From: Campylorhamphus procurvoides
Lineage: Eukaryota > Chordata > Aves > Passeriformes > Dendrocolaptidae
Assembly (NCBI GenBank): GCA_013396655.1
Contig: WBMV01004998.1
Span: 191,457 to 255,456, forward strand
Length of the DNA stretch: 64,000 bases
Direction: 5' to 3'
How positions within the stretch are numbered: the stretch's first letter is position 1; the number at the start of each line of letters is the position of its first letter. Position numbers and translations under genes: made by a program. Below, piece by piece: positions 1 through 12,960 of this stretch. The notes below the pieces were generated by a model, which saw only the letters and a program-made list of their open reading frames with translations, searched no databases and was not told where the DNA came from.

Positions 1-3000
1 TTTAATCTTCTCCACCAGAAAAATTGCATTGGACATTCCAAGTTATTTTTTAAACATTCTGCCACTAAAAAGCTAAATCTCTTTCTGACATTGGCTCCTA
101 GCTTCAGCATCAGGTCAAATTTTATTTAAACTGTCTTAAATTAACATTGCCAAGCTGGAAAGAAATATAATTCTATGAAACAATTGATACTTTAAAAGCA
201 GAGAGCTGCTCACACCGTGTCCCTAGAACAGACTCTCTTGCACTGCTGCCTTGCAGGGTGGGATTTATCAAGGAATTAGGGAGGTGAATCCCTTCTGTCA
301 GAGGCTCCATTGCAGGCAGACCACACTAGCCAGTGCCAGGCTTCCCACTGAACACTAAGGGCTTCAAGCAGCAGCAAATAGCTCAGCACTGGTCACAGCT
401 TGTTGCTGTCTTAAACGCTTTGTGTGCTGTGTACCTGCAGAGGCAAGTGAGCTGTACAGCTGCAGAAGAACCAGCTCGCTCCCTGTGTGCACCCAGTCCT
501 GCTGGAGTCCTGTGCTGTATGGAAAAGCTGCTTGTGGTGGGATCAGCTAGAAGAGGGAGAGGGTGGTGGGGACAGAAATGGGTGCTGCCTGGATCTGCCT
601 TTGGGACAACCCTCCTCCTCACGTGTTGTCTTCATCTTTCTCCCTCCTTCTGTGCAGCTCTGCTTTCCATCTCTTTCCAGCATATGCATCCAGATCGTAA
701 AGCAGCCCACCTCGCCTCTCTCCACATGCCTGAAGGACTGCAGGCTGCAAACACACCTTTCCTATCATCAAACATACACTCCTCCATACTCCCCATGTGA
801 AAACAGCCATCCAGGCTCCCTGAATGCGAGCTCCGGGAGTTATAAAAAGGTAGATGTGTTTTTCAGGAACACGAGCAGCCCAGCTGAGCAGAACTTCAAG
901 GGGGCCACTTCTCGCTCCCTTTCGTTTCCACTCCAAAGAGCACATGAATGATGTCCGGTGGGAACGAGCTCGCCAAGAAAAATGCAGCTGAACTGCTGTC
1001 ATAAGGGCTGTGTGCTTCACACCATAAAACCGGAGTGGAGGAGCTGTGTGAGAAGCTAAGACCCTCACGCACAGGCCATAATGTTCTTTTCTGCTTTGAA
1101 GTGGATTTAGGGCTGCCTCAGGCTCCCTGGGGGCTGGAGGTTGCTGCTTATCCATGCAGACTAGCAGCAGCAATAAGCAGCTGAATGTCCTCAAGCCTCT
1201 TCTTTCACGGAGAGCAGACAATACTCCACATCCCTTTTCCTCCAAAGTGGTGGCTGCAATCAAGGAATTGCAGAATGGATTGTCACAGCAAATCCACTCT
1301 CCTCTCTCTGACAATTTCAGACCAGAGCACGCTCCCTCTGAGGTCTGTTATCACCTCCTCATTCTGACCCCACTGTCATGGTGAGAAATACCTTGCAGGG
1401 CACCCTGGATGGAAGCTGAGTACTCTGTGTCCTCCCCATAGCTTTTTTCCAGGCAGAGATCTTCCGGACAACATCCCCCAGGTTTTTGAAGAGAGGTGGA
1501 TTTGCCAGCTTTACTTAGCATAAAGCTCCCTTCAATTTTTCCAGTATATAGGGAAATTCTGGGGTTTTACCTTCTCTTCATAAGAAACTCGGATGTTCAG
1601 CTGTGGATGGACCGAGGCCAGTTGTTTTCTCCAAAATCCCAATCAGCAAGGTTCATCAACAATTGTCAGATGGTCAGACTTGTCCAGCTGTCCTGGGGAC
1701 TCGTGGCAGAGAGGAAGAGTTCTGGTCAGGGCAGGTGCTGCTCATAACAACCACTCCCAAATGCAAGCTCTAACTATTGAGTATGTTTGCTGGGATGGTC
1801 TGTAGGAGCTGGTCACAGGGCAAGAAACCCCAATACTGGGATGTGGTGACAAAACTTATCCCTTGGGGCATTTTTTTCTGACACCTTGTCTCTCCCAATC
1901 AGTGGCTCATTAGGGTATGCCCGGGCCAGGATAGATGTATAAATACCTATGGGGTTTAAACTCACCTGTGGGGAAAGGGGATTTTTTAAGAAATGCAGCT
2001 CTGGGTGTTTGGGTTACTTGCTTCCCTGCAGGTTACTGCTTCACAGCTGCCTCACTTAGAGTGGTCACCACAGCACACGATGATGATCGAAAACAACCAT
2101 CCAGGGCTCAGCAATTAAATCCTGCTTTGGCCATGAAAGCCAGCCACGTATTCCTAGAGCTCTCCTGGGGGGGCATGCAAAAACAAGTAGCTACTAATGT
2201 GTGACTTTTCTCCACGAGATGCAGCTACCTGAAAGCTCAGCATCTAATTTGCACTTGTCATCTGGGATATCTCTTGTTTGTGGAACACCTTTTGATGCAG
2301 ATTCATCCTGTCTGTCGAACACTCTTCTATGAAGAAGAAATTATTTTCCTCATTGCCTGAAGCTATCTTTTTCTCTTCACTGGCTGTGAAAGGAACAGAC
2401 AGCAGCTACAGTGGAGACCAGAACCATTGCACTAACACAGCCAAAAATAAGTGGGATGAGTCCTACCCTCTGTGTCAGATGTGAGGTCACCCCTGTATCA
2501 TGTTGCATGCCCTTTCTCACTTTCTATAAAAAGAAAATTTTGATGGTTCTGGTGCACTCAGATCTCAGGTGTTACACTAGGTACTTGGGAGTGACAGAGG
2601 AAGAGAAGGCAAAACCAAGATTTTCAATAACCTTTCTAGGACGCAAAGTTATTAAATTTGTGGTCAGAGTTTCCCACACCCCCCATATCTGCCTCCGGGC
2701 ATAGGGAGAGCTGGATATGACTTGTACCCACCACTCAGCCACTATGCTTTGCAACATACTATTTCACTAAGGTCCAGCCAGGCTTATTTCAACCAGTAGT
2801 GACAGAAATAATCTGCTTTAGCCATTGAAGCTAAAATTGGTGCCAATCCAGAGGGGTCACCCGTGCAATGCTCTGTGTCCTTTGCAATGGAAATCCTGAT
2901 GCTCAGCTTTGCACAGCAAGCACAGGCTGCCTGCAAACCAGGCATGTGCAGCAGAAGTGCCAGGACTCTTGTTCATGACCTTCTTCCCAGTCAGATCTGC

Positions 3001-4334
3001 TGCAGATCTCTTTGCTTTATTAATGAGAGCAGAGATTCTTGAGGAAAATTAAAAAAGCTGCTGTAGGTACACACAAATCCATGTGCAGGCCTATAGTGGT
3101 CCTTCAGGTACTGTGCAGAAATTAGGGAAAGACTCATAAAGACAGAGCCCAAGAATCAATTTTCCAATCAATTACAGTAGTTTAGAATGGAATCTTGGTT
3201 CCCCAAACATGCATACCATAGTTCATCTCTCAAATGCATGTATTAGACACATTCAAATGTGCTGCCTAGGTTGATAACAGACTTGGGGAATGACCTCAGG
3301 TTGAACTGCAGGGAAAAGAAATTGTTTCCTCATTAATATCTCTGCAAAATAAATGTCAACTGGAAAAACAGTTTCTATGTAATCAATCTTGGCTTATAGA
3401 CATTGTGCTCTGACAGTTCCTCTCATGGAAAGAATATATTTCCCATAGATCTGAAGTGTTTCATACATTATAGCTTTCATAATATCAAAAGCCAGTGCCT
3501 GGGTTACATTGAGCTTTTCTTTCTAACCCTTTGGTTTCACATGACCATAATTCTCTGTAAAATTTCTCTGTTCAGACTAAAACTTTCACACTTTGTACAG
3601 GGCAAGAAATGATGATTTTTCTTTCACTGAAGAAAATCCTTTTAGTTATCTTTGATTTATTAGAATGAGTGTAGGGGAAAATTACACTTTTATGGCTTTT
3701 TAAAATGTATTTTTCTTCTTAGCAACTAACAAGGCCTGAAAAGGCCTTTTCCTAACCTACTTGGCATTTTCCTGCCCAAGGAGCTGAGTTTTTGTAGGAA
3801 GTGGGCTGGGGCAATCATGTACAAGAACAACAGCAATTGAAGGATAACCTCTGAGCATGTTTAGCTGACCTATACTGGGATTTTAGGGGGAGGGGGAGAA
3901 GACCTGTTTAGATCTAGTTCTTGCAAGAAAGCATTGTGTACAGAATATGCTGCTGAGTCTGGCGCTGATTTAGTTAGGTTGGTCATTGGGTTATGGACAG
4001 GAATGCATGATTGAGTGACAAGCAAATCTGCCTCAAATGCAGAATGATGGTTCCATCTCTGAAAGCCAAATGATAAGAATCTCAGTATCATTGCAAAGAA
4101 ACCACTTTCTCAACTCCACCTTTATGCACAAGTGTGAAAGCATAGCTTGGCAAGGCACCAAGGTTTCTTTAATCTCACATCCTGAGTCTGGTTCCCACTT
4201 TCTTCTTTGCCTTCCTGCTCACAGTAGTGGCAAATCGTTGTTATATGAGTGGTCAAGTAGCCCTTGAGGAAGGGTTCTTCCCTGCTGCAACCTCATGCCT
4301 GGCTCCCCTGGAGTTACACACCCTGAGCACAGTA
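1..4334. other. Unique non-coding sequence, no gene seen
   Basis: No exon, RNA gene or recognisable transposon is visible. A 231-codon minus-strand frame (1314 down to 619) is open but has no domain, signal peptide or family resemblance. A TATAAAAAG sequence at 841-849 lies about 100 bases upstream of an 18-codon ATG frame (948-1004); this is noted under findings only. The rest is mixed-composition sequence with short AT-rich patches (3340-3720). Confidence 0.55.
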
Positions 4335-4840
4335 TCATGGAATGATTTGGGCTGGAAAGAATCTTAAAGGTCATCTTGTTCCAAACCTCCCATCATAGGC
4401 AGGGACACTTGATACTAGACCAGGTTCCTCATGGCCCCGTCCAACCTGGCCTTGAACACTTCCAAGGATGGGAGACCCACAGCTCCTCTGGGAGACCTCT
4501 TCCTGTGCCCCACAACCTCCACAGTAAAGAATATCCAATCCAAACCTCCCCTCTTTTAGTTTAATGCTATTCTTTCTTGTCCTATCATTCCGTGTTTTTG
4601 TCAAAAGTCCTTCTTCGTCTCTCTTGTAGGCCCTTTAGGTACTGGAAGGTGCTATAAGGTCTTCTCAGAACTTTCCCTTCTCCAGGCTGAAGAAGCCACT
4701 CTCTCTCAGGCTGCCCTCACAGGAGAGGTGCTGCATGCCTCTGATCATCTTTGTGGCCTCCCTATGGTCTCACTTCAACAGGTTCATCTCCTTATGATGG
4801 GAATCCCAGAGCTGAATGCAGTACTCCCTGACCCACCATG
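4335..4840 (-). mobile_element. CR1 LINE, 3'-terminal fragment
   Basis: The plus strand begins with a sequence of the form TCATGGAATGATTTGGGCTGG followed by AAAGGTCATCTTGTTCC. This is the reverse complement of the avian CR1 3' end, so the element lies on the minus strand. It continues through the typical blocks for the last part of ORF2 and the 3' UTR (CCTGGCCTTGAACACTTCCA; a GCTGAATGCAGTACTCC-type block near 4813). Only the 3' end is present, as expected from 5' truncation during target-primed reverse transcription. Stops and indels interrupt every frame, so it is a dead copy. The upper boundary is approximate, set where recognisable CR1 blocks end. Confidence 0.93.
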
Positions 4841-7800
4841 ACAGATACATGGAGTCAGATACACGGGGAAGAAAACACCTGCAACACCTGCCAGATACTG
4901 AGGTGAATGAAAGACCCTTTATGTTTTAAATAAAGAACTCTCTTTAACCAGTGTCATATTGCCCGTGTGAGTTGGTCAGTGTGTTTGAGCACAAGGCATC
5001 TCCACGAGCTTGCCCATTTTCAAGGTTCAGCAGAATACAAGAGCAATGCAAACAGCTGTGCAGTGCCTTCTTCTACTCTGATCTTCCCTTTCTAACAGGG
5101 GGTAAGAAAAAGTCATGCAAAATTACCATGTCAATGCAACAATAGGATTATATATCCATTCAGTGAAGGATGGCAAGAAGTGGAGAGGTCAATCCCATCT
5201 CAGCCACATTAATTTGTAGCCCCTATTTGTTGTGCTGTCTGGCTCCAGTCCTGGTGGCTGTAGCAGTTAATTCCAACAGAATTTTAGCAGAACTCAAGGC
5301 ATCTTAGCTGAAAAGCAAATTTCTCACCACGATTGGAATTTCAAAGCACATGGGAATTTAGGCTCACCTTCTTGTCTTGCTTTCTGACCTGTGCAATAGT
5401 GCTTTTTCTGCTATCTCATATTTTTTACCCATTTTTTATATAACCTACATATCCCTTGCATCCACTCAGAGTCTGGATTCATCCTCCTACCTCAGAACAT
5501 TTCCCTCTGAGATCTCTGCTTTCTATGCAAGAAAATTCTAGATGACATTTGCAACTCACTGTAACCAGATCCAGGCATTGCCCTCTTCAGCAATAGCAGT
5601 TGGCTATCCCACAGAAATGTCTTTCATGTCATGATATTTGTCTTTGGAAATCTTAATTGTAGACCTGTTGTCACTGCTTCCTGCAATTTGATTTTAAACC
5701 TAAGTTGGCAGGGCTGCTTGATCTCAGACTGTTTTCTGCAACATGTTCTTTTATAAACTTCTTTGTTACTTAACAAAAATAAAATTTCAAACAGCATCAC
5801 AACTCTAATATCTCAGAGTATTTTTGAGAAAAATCTGTCATCTGCCTGTTCTCAACAATTTTATCTGCCTTCAATAATTGGGCTAGGAAAATCTATCAAA
5901 AGGATTAAGTGATGCATTGCTCAGGGGCTGTCTGTTGGATACCTCCAAACTGGAGACCCCATATCACACTGGCTCCAGCTGGAGGGCAGTGGTGGTTTAT
6001 ATGGCCATTACTGGACACTTTGGATGAAGACATGAGACGACAGATGTCAGAAAAGCCATATAGTTTTCCCACTGATGCCTAAATCATGAAGTGCAAAGAT
6101 CTTCCTAAAATGTGTTGTCCTTAGGACTGAGAACTGTTAGTGTTTTATTACCTGCACAAATAACCCTGAACAAGACCAGGGGACCGTTAATCAGTCTTTG
6201 GATTGTATTGAGATGCTGTTTTCAGTGCCTTCTTTTGGCAGAAAGCTGCATGTCTTAATACCCTTGTCCTTCAACCCACACAGCATCCAGCCCTAAATCT
6301 GTGGGGTAATTCACAGGGTTAATGGTGAACTGACCTGAGGCCATACACTGTACATTTATGATACAGCCAATGAGACCGGTTGTCAGGAAATGCAGGCTCT
6401 ACAGTCAGGTAGGGACATATTTTAAGACACTGAGTATTAAAAGTATATTTACAACATAATAAGCCAGGCTGTATATTTCAAAGATCAATGAGAAGGGGCC
6501 AGATTTGGTGATGTTTGAAGTCTATCTCCTGGGCTGTCATATATATTCAAAGAATGCCTGCTATACATTTAGATCAACCCCCATCCCAAATGGAGGGGAA
6601 CGCAGCTCTCTCCCCATATGGGGCTAATCTCCGGGAAGGCAGCGTGAGCACATGGTACCAATTCCTACACACTTTGGTCCCTTAACTCAGTCCTGAAGGC
6701 AGGGAGCTGAGATGGGGGCAGGGGGTAAAAGCCTGGTGTCACCCATTTATCATACAAAGAGTGGTGCCTGCTGCTCACAGGTGATGAATTTTGCTTTGCT
6801 GCCATAGCAGAGGAGAAATACTAGAGGACTAATCCCAGGGAGTGACACCTCCAGACAGGAATGGCTCCTGAAGGAAATGCAGGAATTGCAGCTCCCTTCA
6901 GCTTTCTGGGGCAACAGCAAAAATACAAATCAAACCCAAGATGAGCTTCCACCTCCTTCCACAGCATTTTTTGCAGCCAAGTCCTGCAACCCCAACCTCA
7001 TGGATAAGCATAGAGGTTGTGCACAAGCAACAAGTTAGCAGGGAGAAGTCTGACTTCAGGGCAGCAGGTCTGTCTGAGTCACCAGAGCTGCCTTTGCAGC
7101 CCAGAGGGGCCAGATTAAGCAGACAGGAGCCAGACACAGTGATGCCCTGCACATGCAGGCTGCAGGTGTGAGAAGCAGTCACTTATTGCTTGTGCTGGAG
7201 GATGGGTATAGACATATCCCTCTGGGTTTGAGGCATCCTGCAGTGGGGATTGCAGTGATAGACCAGACTGAGAACCAAAACATTTCAGGGTGAAAAAAAT
7301 CCAAACTTTTAAACAACATGTTATTTCCTGGAAGTTTCCAAAAGCTGTTGCAGTATTTTTTAGTTTGTAGTGCCACATTAATAAAGTAAATCCTCATTTA
7401 TTTGGTTTTGAATTTTTTTTAATTTTCTCATCTCAGTTTCTTTTATGTGGAAGACAAATGTAGGAAAAGGGAAAGAGTAATAATACAAGAGGAACAGATC
7501 AAGAAGCAGTGTAAATGTACCCAAACTTGGAAATCCACTATTTTCAAAGTAATATCAAAACTGGGGGAGTAAGTGGGATCTCTTGCTTAAGATTTTGAAA
7601 CAATAAATAATGATAACATTTTCTCCCCAAAAACTTTGTTGGTTTTTTATTCCTCTAGTTGCATTAGAGAACAACAGTTTCTAGGAAAACCCATGAAGAG
7701 ATCAGAGAGTCAAAGCTGGGAAGTGTAGGAGAATTGCTTACCTTCCTTAAGGCACCTTCATGCAGATACTGTCTAAGCCAATTGCATGATTATCCTCTTT

Positions 7801-8479
7801 TGGTTGTGTTCATCTTGCTCCTGCACAGGCCGATCCATGCCCCCTGATGCTCCATGCAGAAATGTCTGTGCCCCCAGGCAAGGGGCTGGGATGTGTTGAG
7901 AAAATCAGCCCAATCCCTCTTCTGCTAAAACAGAAGGTTTTGCCTCATGAGTGCACATTTTTGGTGTAGGGGTTTCTATTCTTCTGAGGCATGTCAGAAG
8001 GAAATTAGTTATTCCTTAGCAGTGCTAGATAGTCTTACTGCCCGTTAGACATTAGAAGGCAATTATCTCTCTTAAAGCTTGTGTGTCTCACACAGCAGGA
8101 GCAGAAAGATTAACTTACTAAGTGGGCATCCCATCACCCTTGTAGGATTTGGCTCTGCACTTGGAGGACCTGCTGGATACCAAATCTGGGGCACAGCCAA
8201 CATTCACACCAGCAATTTTCAGATGCCTGGCAGGAGAGAAGACTCCTATCTTGTGCTAATGGCAGCTGTACAGTCTCAAGGATGTGGGCTGAATTCTGGA
8301 TACCACTGTCAGTACTGATCTCCACGTCCTTGTCACTCTGAAGAATCAGAGGTACCTTGGGGTGATCCTGTTTCTTGGGGCTTTCCATCCTTTCCAGAAT
8401 CCACCAGCTTCCTTCAGCATTACAGCCTTGAGCACAGTCTCCCTTCATCCCACTCAGTGTCCATGCCCCAGCAATTGCT
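4841..8479. other. Unique non-coding sequence, no gene seen
   Basis: No supported gene or transposon. The stretch from 5400 to 5900 and that from 7280 to 7680 are AT-rich. The ATG frames here are all under 110 codons, overlap on both strands and show no family motif. Confidence 0.55.
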
Positions 8480-8790
8480 GTCAGGCCTCAGACTCTTCAA
8501 GCAGCATTGTCAAACTTTAATTACGTGACTGCAATCTGTCCAAGAATTTTATGACATTAATAAGAATGTTCCTAATTAGCATTTATTGTTTTTATTATTG
8601 AAATCCCAAATTACACAACCAATTGATTTTTCCCTGTTGCCCTCATTAAGTCCTAGTGAAATGCATTTTAAAATAGATTGGCATTTAATTCCTTTAGAAA
8701 GTGCTGATTAGATCAAGGGTCTGTTTCACTGCATTTGGTTGCATGAAGTCACGTTAGGTTTTAATTTCTCCTTGTTAGTATGAAGCTGAG
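8480..8790. promoter_or_regulatory. Candidate conserved non-coding element (AT-rich, homeodomain-like sites)
   Basis: About 300 bases with few stop-free frames but many homeodomain-compatible cores: TTTAATTACG near 8517, CATTAATAAG near 8554, CTAATTAGC near 8573 and further ATTTAATT/GATTAG sites up to 8710. It contrasts with flanks of balanced composition. This texture is common in vertebrate developmental enhancers, but conservation cannot be judged from one sequence. AT-rich composition alone would also create such cores. Confidence 0.25.
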
Positions 8791-11700
8791 TCACTGACTG
8801 AGTCCCTCATCCCCTGCCACACAGGCACCTACTGGAAAAAATCCCTTTCCATGGCTTAGACTGGGACTTTGGAATAAATGAAAGCAAAACAAATGTCTCC
8901 AGACAGCGGATTCGACGTGAGATGAAATGCAAAGCTCAGCCGGGTGTTGAAAGTGTTCAGCTTGCTTCATGAGCCGACAGGATGGGGAAATAAACCTGGA
9001 ATTATTAAGGGGTGTTTGGCTAAATATACAGACTCTGATATTTTCCTGTCTTCTTAAGACAGACTGTCTGTGTTTGCTGCCTGTCCCTTCTGGTCTGCCA
9101 TGCAGAGACATGGAAACTCAAGGCATGGGTGGGTATGAGGTCCAGCAACCATAACACATGTCCAATTAGGCACAGGTTTCTTGCACAGCTTCATCGAATC
9201 CCTTGATTCTCATTAAGGTTTCTTTCTTTATAATGGCATAACAAACAGTATCTACCTGTCCCATGTTTTGAGAAGGACTGAAAATATATGGCTATATGAG
9301 GACCTCTCTAGTTTCATAAATGCTAAAGCCATCTTTCCCCAAAAGCTTGTTACATCCCATGAGGACAACCTGTATGATCTTGAAAACATGGTCAGAGAGC
9401 AAAGCTCTTTTTTGTCATATTTCCTGAGTGACACTCAGATAGTCTTTGCAGACAGGGAAGGGTCCAGCAGACTGAAAACCATGCTGTGGCAGGGGATGAA
9501 GAGATGCTGTAGCCCTCTGTTGTGACTAGGACCTGGCCAGAAAGACTTCCAGGGTCCTGTCTGTATAATATGCTAAGAGTTTTCTTCCAGTTCAGGAGTA
9601 CAATATCAGTGTAGCCAAGGCACACACTTCAAAGAAGTACCTCCCCTTCCATTTTCCCACATGTCTTCCTATACCAAATGAATTGTACAAAGACAAGAGA
9701 AATAAACCCAGAACTGATCCAGGCAAGTAAGCTGATGGAGGACAACTCTCTCCTGCCCAGCTGATGCCTGGAGTTGCTGTCCCAAACTGTGCATTACAAT
9801 TAGAGCAGTCCCACCCTGGGCTGTGGTGGTGGCTGTGATGCACAAGTTGGTGGCAGCACTCTACAGGGCACAGGGATGGATGCATCTTCATTGACCCAGC
9901 ATTGCTGTAGGCAAAGAGACACCCTGCAACCTGAGACAGTAACGAGAAAGTGGGGAATGTGTGAGAGTAGAATTGTGTCTGTATGTGGTTGAAGAGGGCT
10001 ATCAAAGAACATTTTCTTTCCATGCTCTGTTTACAGAAAAGACTATTCCAAAGTGGAAGCACTGGGGACACCACGACTCTCCCTGCTTATTCAAAGGTAC
10101 ACGATCCCTCCCTCAGGCGTGGCTCTTCTCAAAGCTCCTTTCAGAGTTGCTGCTTTCCCTTGTGTAGGGGTGATTACCTTTTTTCTCCTTATAAAAACGA
10201 CACTGAAATTTGCAGAAATGCTTTTGGGTAATGCCACTTGCTGGACCTAGACCTTGTCTGCAGCTGTGTGTGTTGGGGGTGGGTGGGGTTGTTTGCATGA
10301 GGCAGGCAAATCAGAGGGCTGGTCCCAGGTGTATGCCAGTGTCTGCTCCTGTAAAAGCAGTGCTGAGAACAAAACTGACAATAAAAAATGCCTGATACTG
10401 GGCTCCTGTCATGCTGGTTTTACATGTAAAGTGAGGCAAAACACAGTGTTAATCTTTACCTTTATGCAAAATTTAATTTTTTTTTTACAAAATTATTATT
10501 TTTTTCTAGGAAAAAAATATTTATTTCCTATTTTGTGTGGGGTTTCTTTTCTTCAAAATGTGTACCCCAAATAGGGTGGCTATTTGTATCCTTAACATTC
10601 TGCCAAAAGCAAAAAGGTTTTGCCCTCCAAGTTCGCCTACCTGGAAAGAAAGAACAGATCCTTCTCCCTCCATCAGTGGCACCTGCACACCAGTGCACTC
10701 TGTGCATGGAAGCAGAGCTCATCACGCATTTTCACTGTTTCCTTCTTCCGCTTGGCAACGTTCACAAAGCCAAAACATTTTTTGACACCTAGTTAGCCAA
10801 TATGTGGGACAGAACTGTCCTTGAATTAGGTGCTGCAGTGTCAGCTCACCTGTGTGAGTAGCTAATCCTGTATCTCCATCCCTGCCTCAAGCTTCATCCA
10901 AGGAGTCCTGGGTTTTACATGCACTGCGGTCCTGGACAGCTGTGAGTCCTTGAGCATGAGTGGTTTTTTATTGCACAAGTTGCCCACAAAGCCTGATCTC
11001 AGACTGGGGATGCAGTGGTGGTGATGTTAACAGGGATAGGTTTTAGCTCCCTGATAACACTTTGTCCTCTGCCAAGGCATGGAAGAGGCAGATTCAGGAT
11101 CTCGGCTTGGTAGAGGGGGAAACTGAGTCACAAAGCAATGGAACATTTGTTCTGGAGTTGTGCCAGAGCCGGGAAGGAATCCAAGTATCCTGAATGTCGA
11201 GCCTTTGACCCAGACACCACCCCATGCTGCCTCTTTATTAAGCATCCTCTAAGATGTCTTTAAAAAGCCTCCCAGAAAGTTTCTCTTGTTCTCTTGGGAG
11301 CTCTATATTAGCATCTGAAACACCCGTGCTAAATTTGAGGAGGGAGGGGGAGGCGAAAACGCATGAGTAGCTACTTTGATTAGGTAATAAAGTATCAATT
11401 TATTTTTTATAAATACAGAGAAAATTCAAACCAGCTGGAACTTGCGGTACCTCTTTGCACGCCACATTTCTAGCAGAATTTCCTCCGATTCCCTGGAATC
11501 TACCCTATGCGTTATCATGCCTGAGGGTGCAGGGACAGTTTCTTTGCTGCCTCTCTGCTGGTCAACCAGCCACATATGAAGTCAAGGAGCACAGAGACTT
11601 CTACAACTGTTTATATCGAATTTTTTCCCTCTTGAATGCATAAGGGATTTTTCACAGGGACTGCAGAGCCCACGGTACCTGGGGCTTTGGGAGAGCTGGT

Positions 11701-12719
11701 TGTTTCTCTGACAGCTCAGAGACCTGTGCTGCTGCCAGTGCTGCGAGCAAAGGATGCTTAGGGAGAAAAAGGCTGGATGCAACGTGTGCACGCTTGGAAG
11801 CACTCCTGCGTGGGTGTGCAAGCCCATGTGCACGTTTCTCTTGGGCCTCTGCTTCCCTCATCATGTTTATGTCTGAATGTCTACCTGTGTCACTCCAACA
11901 TGACCTGTACAGAGAAACAGAAAACCTGGGGTTTCGCAGGAGGAAAGGTTGGGGAATAGTCATGAGCCTGCAGAGAGGGCAGGAATGATCCATAGCCATT
12001 GGACAGGAAAGCAGAAACAGGTCTAAACTGCAGGAAAGGGATTTCAAGCAAGATAGAAGTAAATCACAGTGACAAGAATTAAGTGTTTGCTGACTGTCTG
12101 GAGAGAAGGAGACTTGCTATTTTGGGGAATTTTTGAGAATAACATGTCTGCCAGGAAAGACTGGAGAAAGACTAGTTTCAGGGAGAGAGATGACTGATGG
12201 CTCTCTGCGTCCTTTACAACCCTCTCAGCTGTGACTCTATATCCCTTAAGCTACAGCAGGAACTGAGCTGTTGTAGTGCTGGTGGGAAGAAAAAACTTCT
12301 GAGAGCAGCCTGAACGCAATCCCCACTTGTACTTTCCCCAGCACCCCAGGGCTTGTGCTGGATTAGACAAAAACCTGTTCATCAGACAAATCTTTCAAAC
12401 AGCCCACATTCCAACCCAAAGAAATGGCATCTTCTGATAAAGCATGTTTTGATTGTGACACTCAGGAGTGAGTCCAGCTAAAGGAATACATAGTCTCCTG
12501 TCTTTGTGTTGATAAAAGCAAAGGTGAAATAGCACAGAGTGGAAAGATCTTGTTGCGAGATACGATTCCCAGTGGAGTTTCTGAGCGCCTGGGACTGATC
12601 CTACACAGTGGAGGCAGATGTGGGGTCCTGGTGCAATGCCACATTTCTCCAATACAGTCTGCACAGTACTTCATGTCTGTGAGATCCGTTTTGGATCTTT
12701 CCCTTTCTGCAATTTTTTT
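8791..12719. other. Unique non-coding sequence, no gene seen
   Basis: No exon, RNA gene or transposon recognised. Overlapping frames of up to 160 codons between 9390 and 10800 occur on both strands in several registers without a dominant one, which argues against coding. A T-rich tract sits at 10471-10507. Confidence 0.5.
10471..10507. repeat. T-rich low-complexity tract
   Basis: Runs of T (up to ten) separated by short A-containing interruptions. It is not adjacent to any recognised LINE end, so it is read as simple low-complexity sequence rather than a retroposon tail. Confidence 0.8.
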
Positions 12720-12960
12720 CTGACAGGAGAGCTATATTTTGCAACATGTTGAACTCCACAAACAAACTAGAATTCTATTTTAGACTCCAAATTGACGTAT
12801 CCAACTGGCAAGGAAATTAGCATGAATTAATTAGAGTGAAGATGAAAGGCTTCGGTAAGCAGTGTTATGAGCAACAGCCTTTATTAAAGCTCCACAATAC
12901 ATTCTCCACTTATCGAAGAATATAGCATGTAATGAATACTAGATCTGAGCAAACCACTGA
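12720..12960. promoter_or_regulatory. Candidate conserved non-coding element
   Basis: An AT-rich block carrying a palindromic homeodomain-type site (GAATTAATTAG near 12825) and several ATTA/TAAT cores. Coding frames are closed. Regulatory function is inferred from texture only. Confidence 0.2.
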
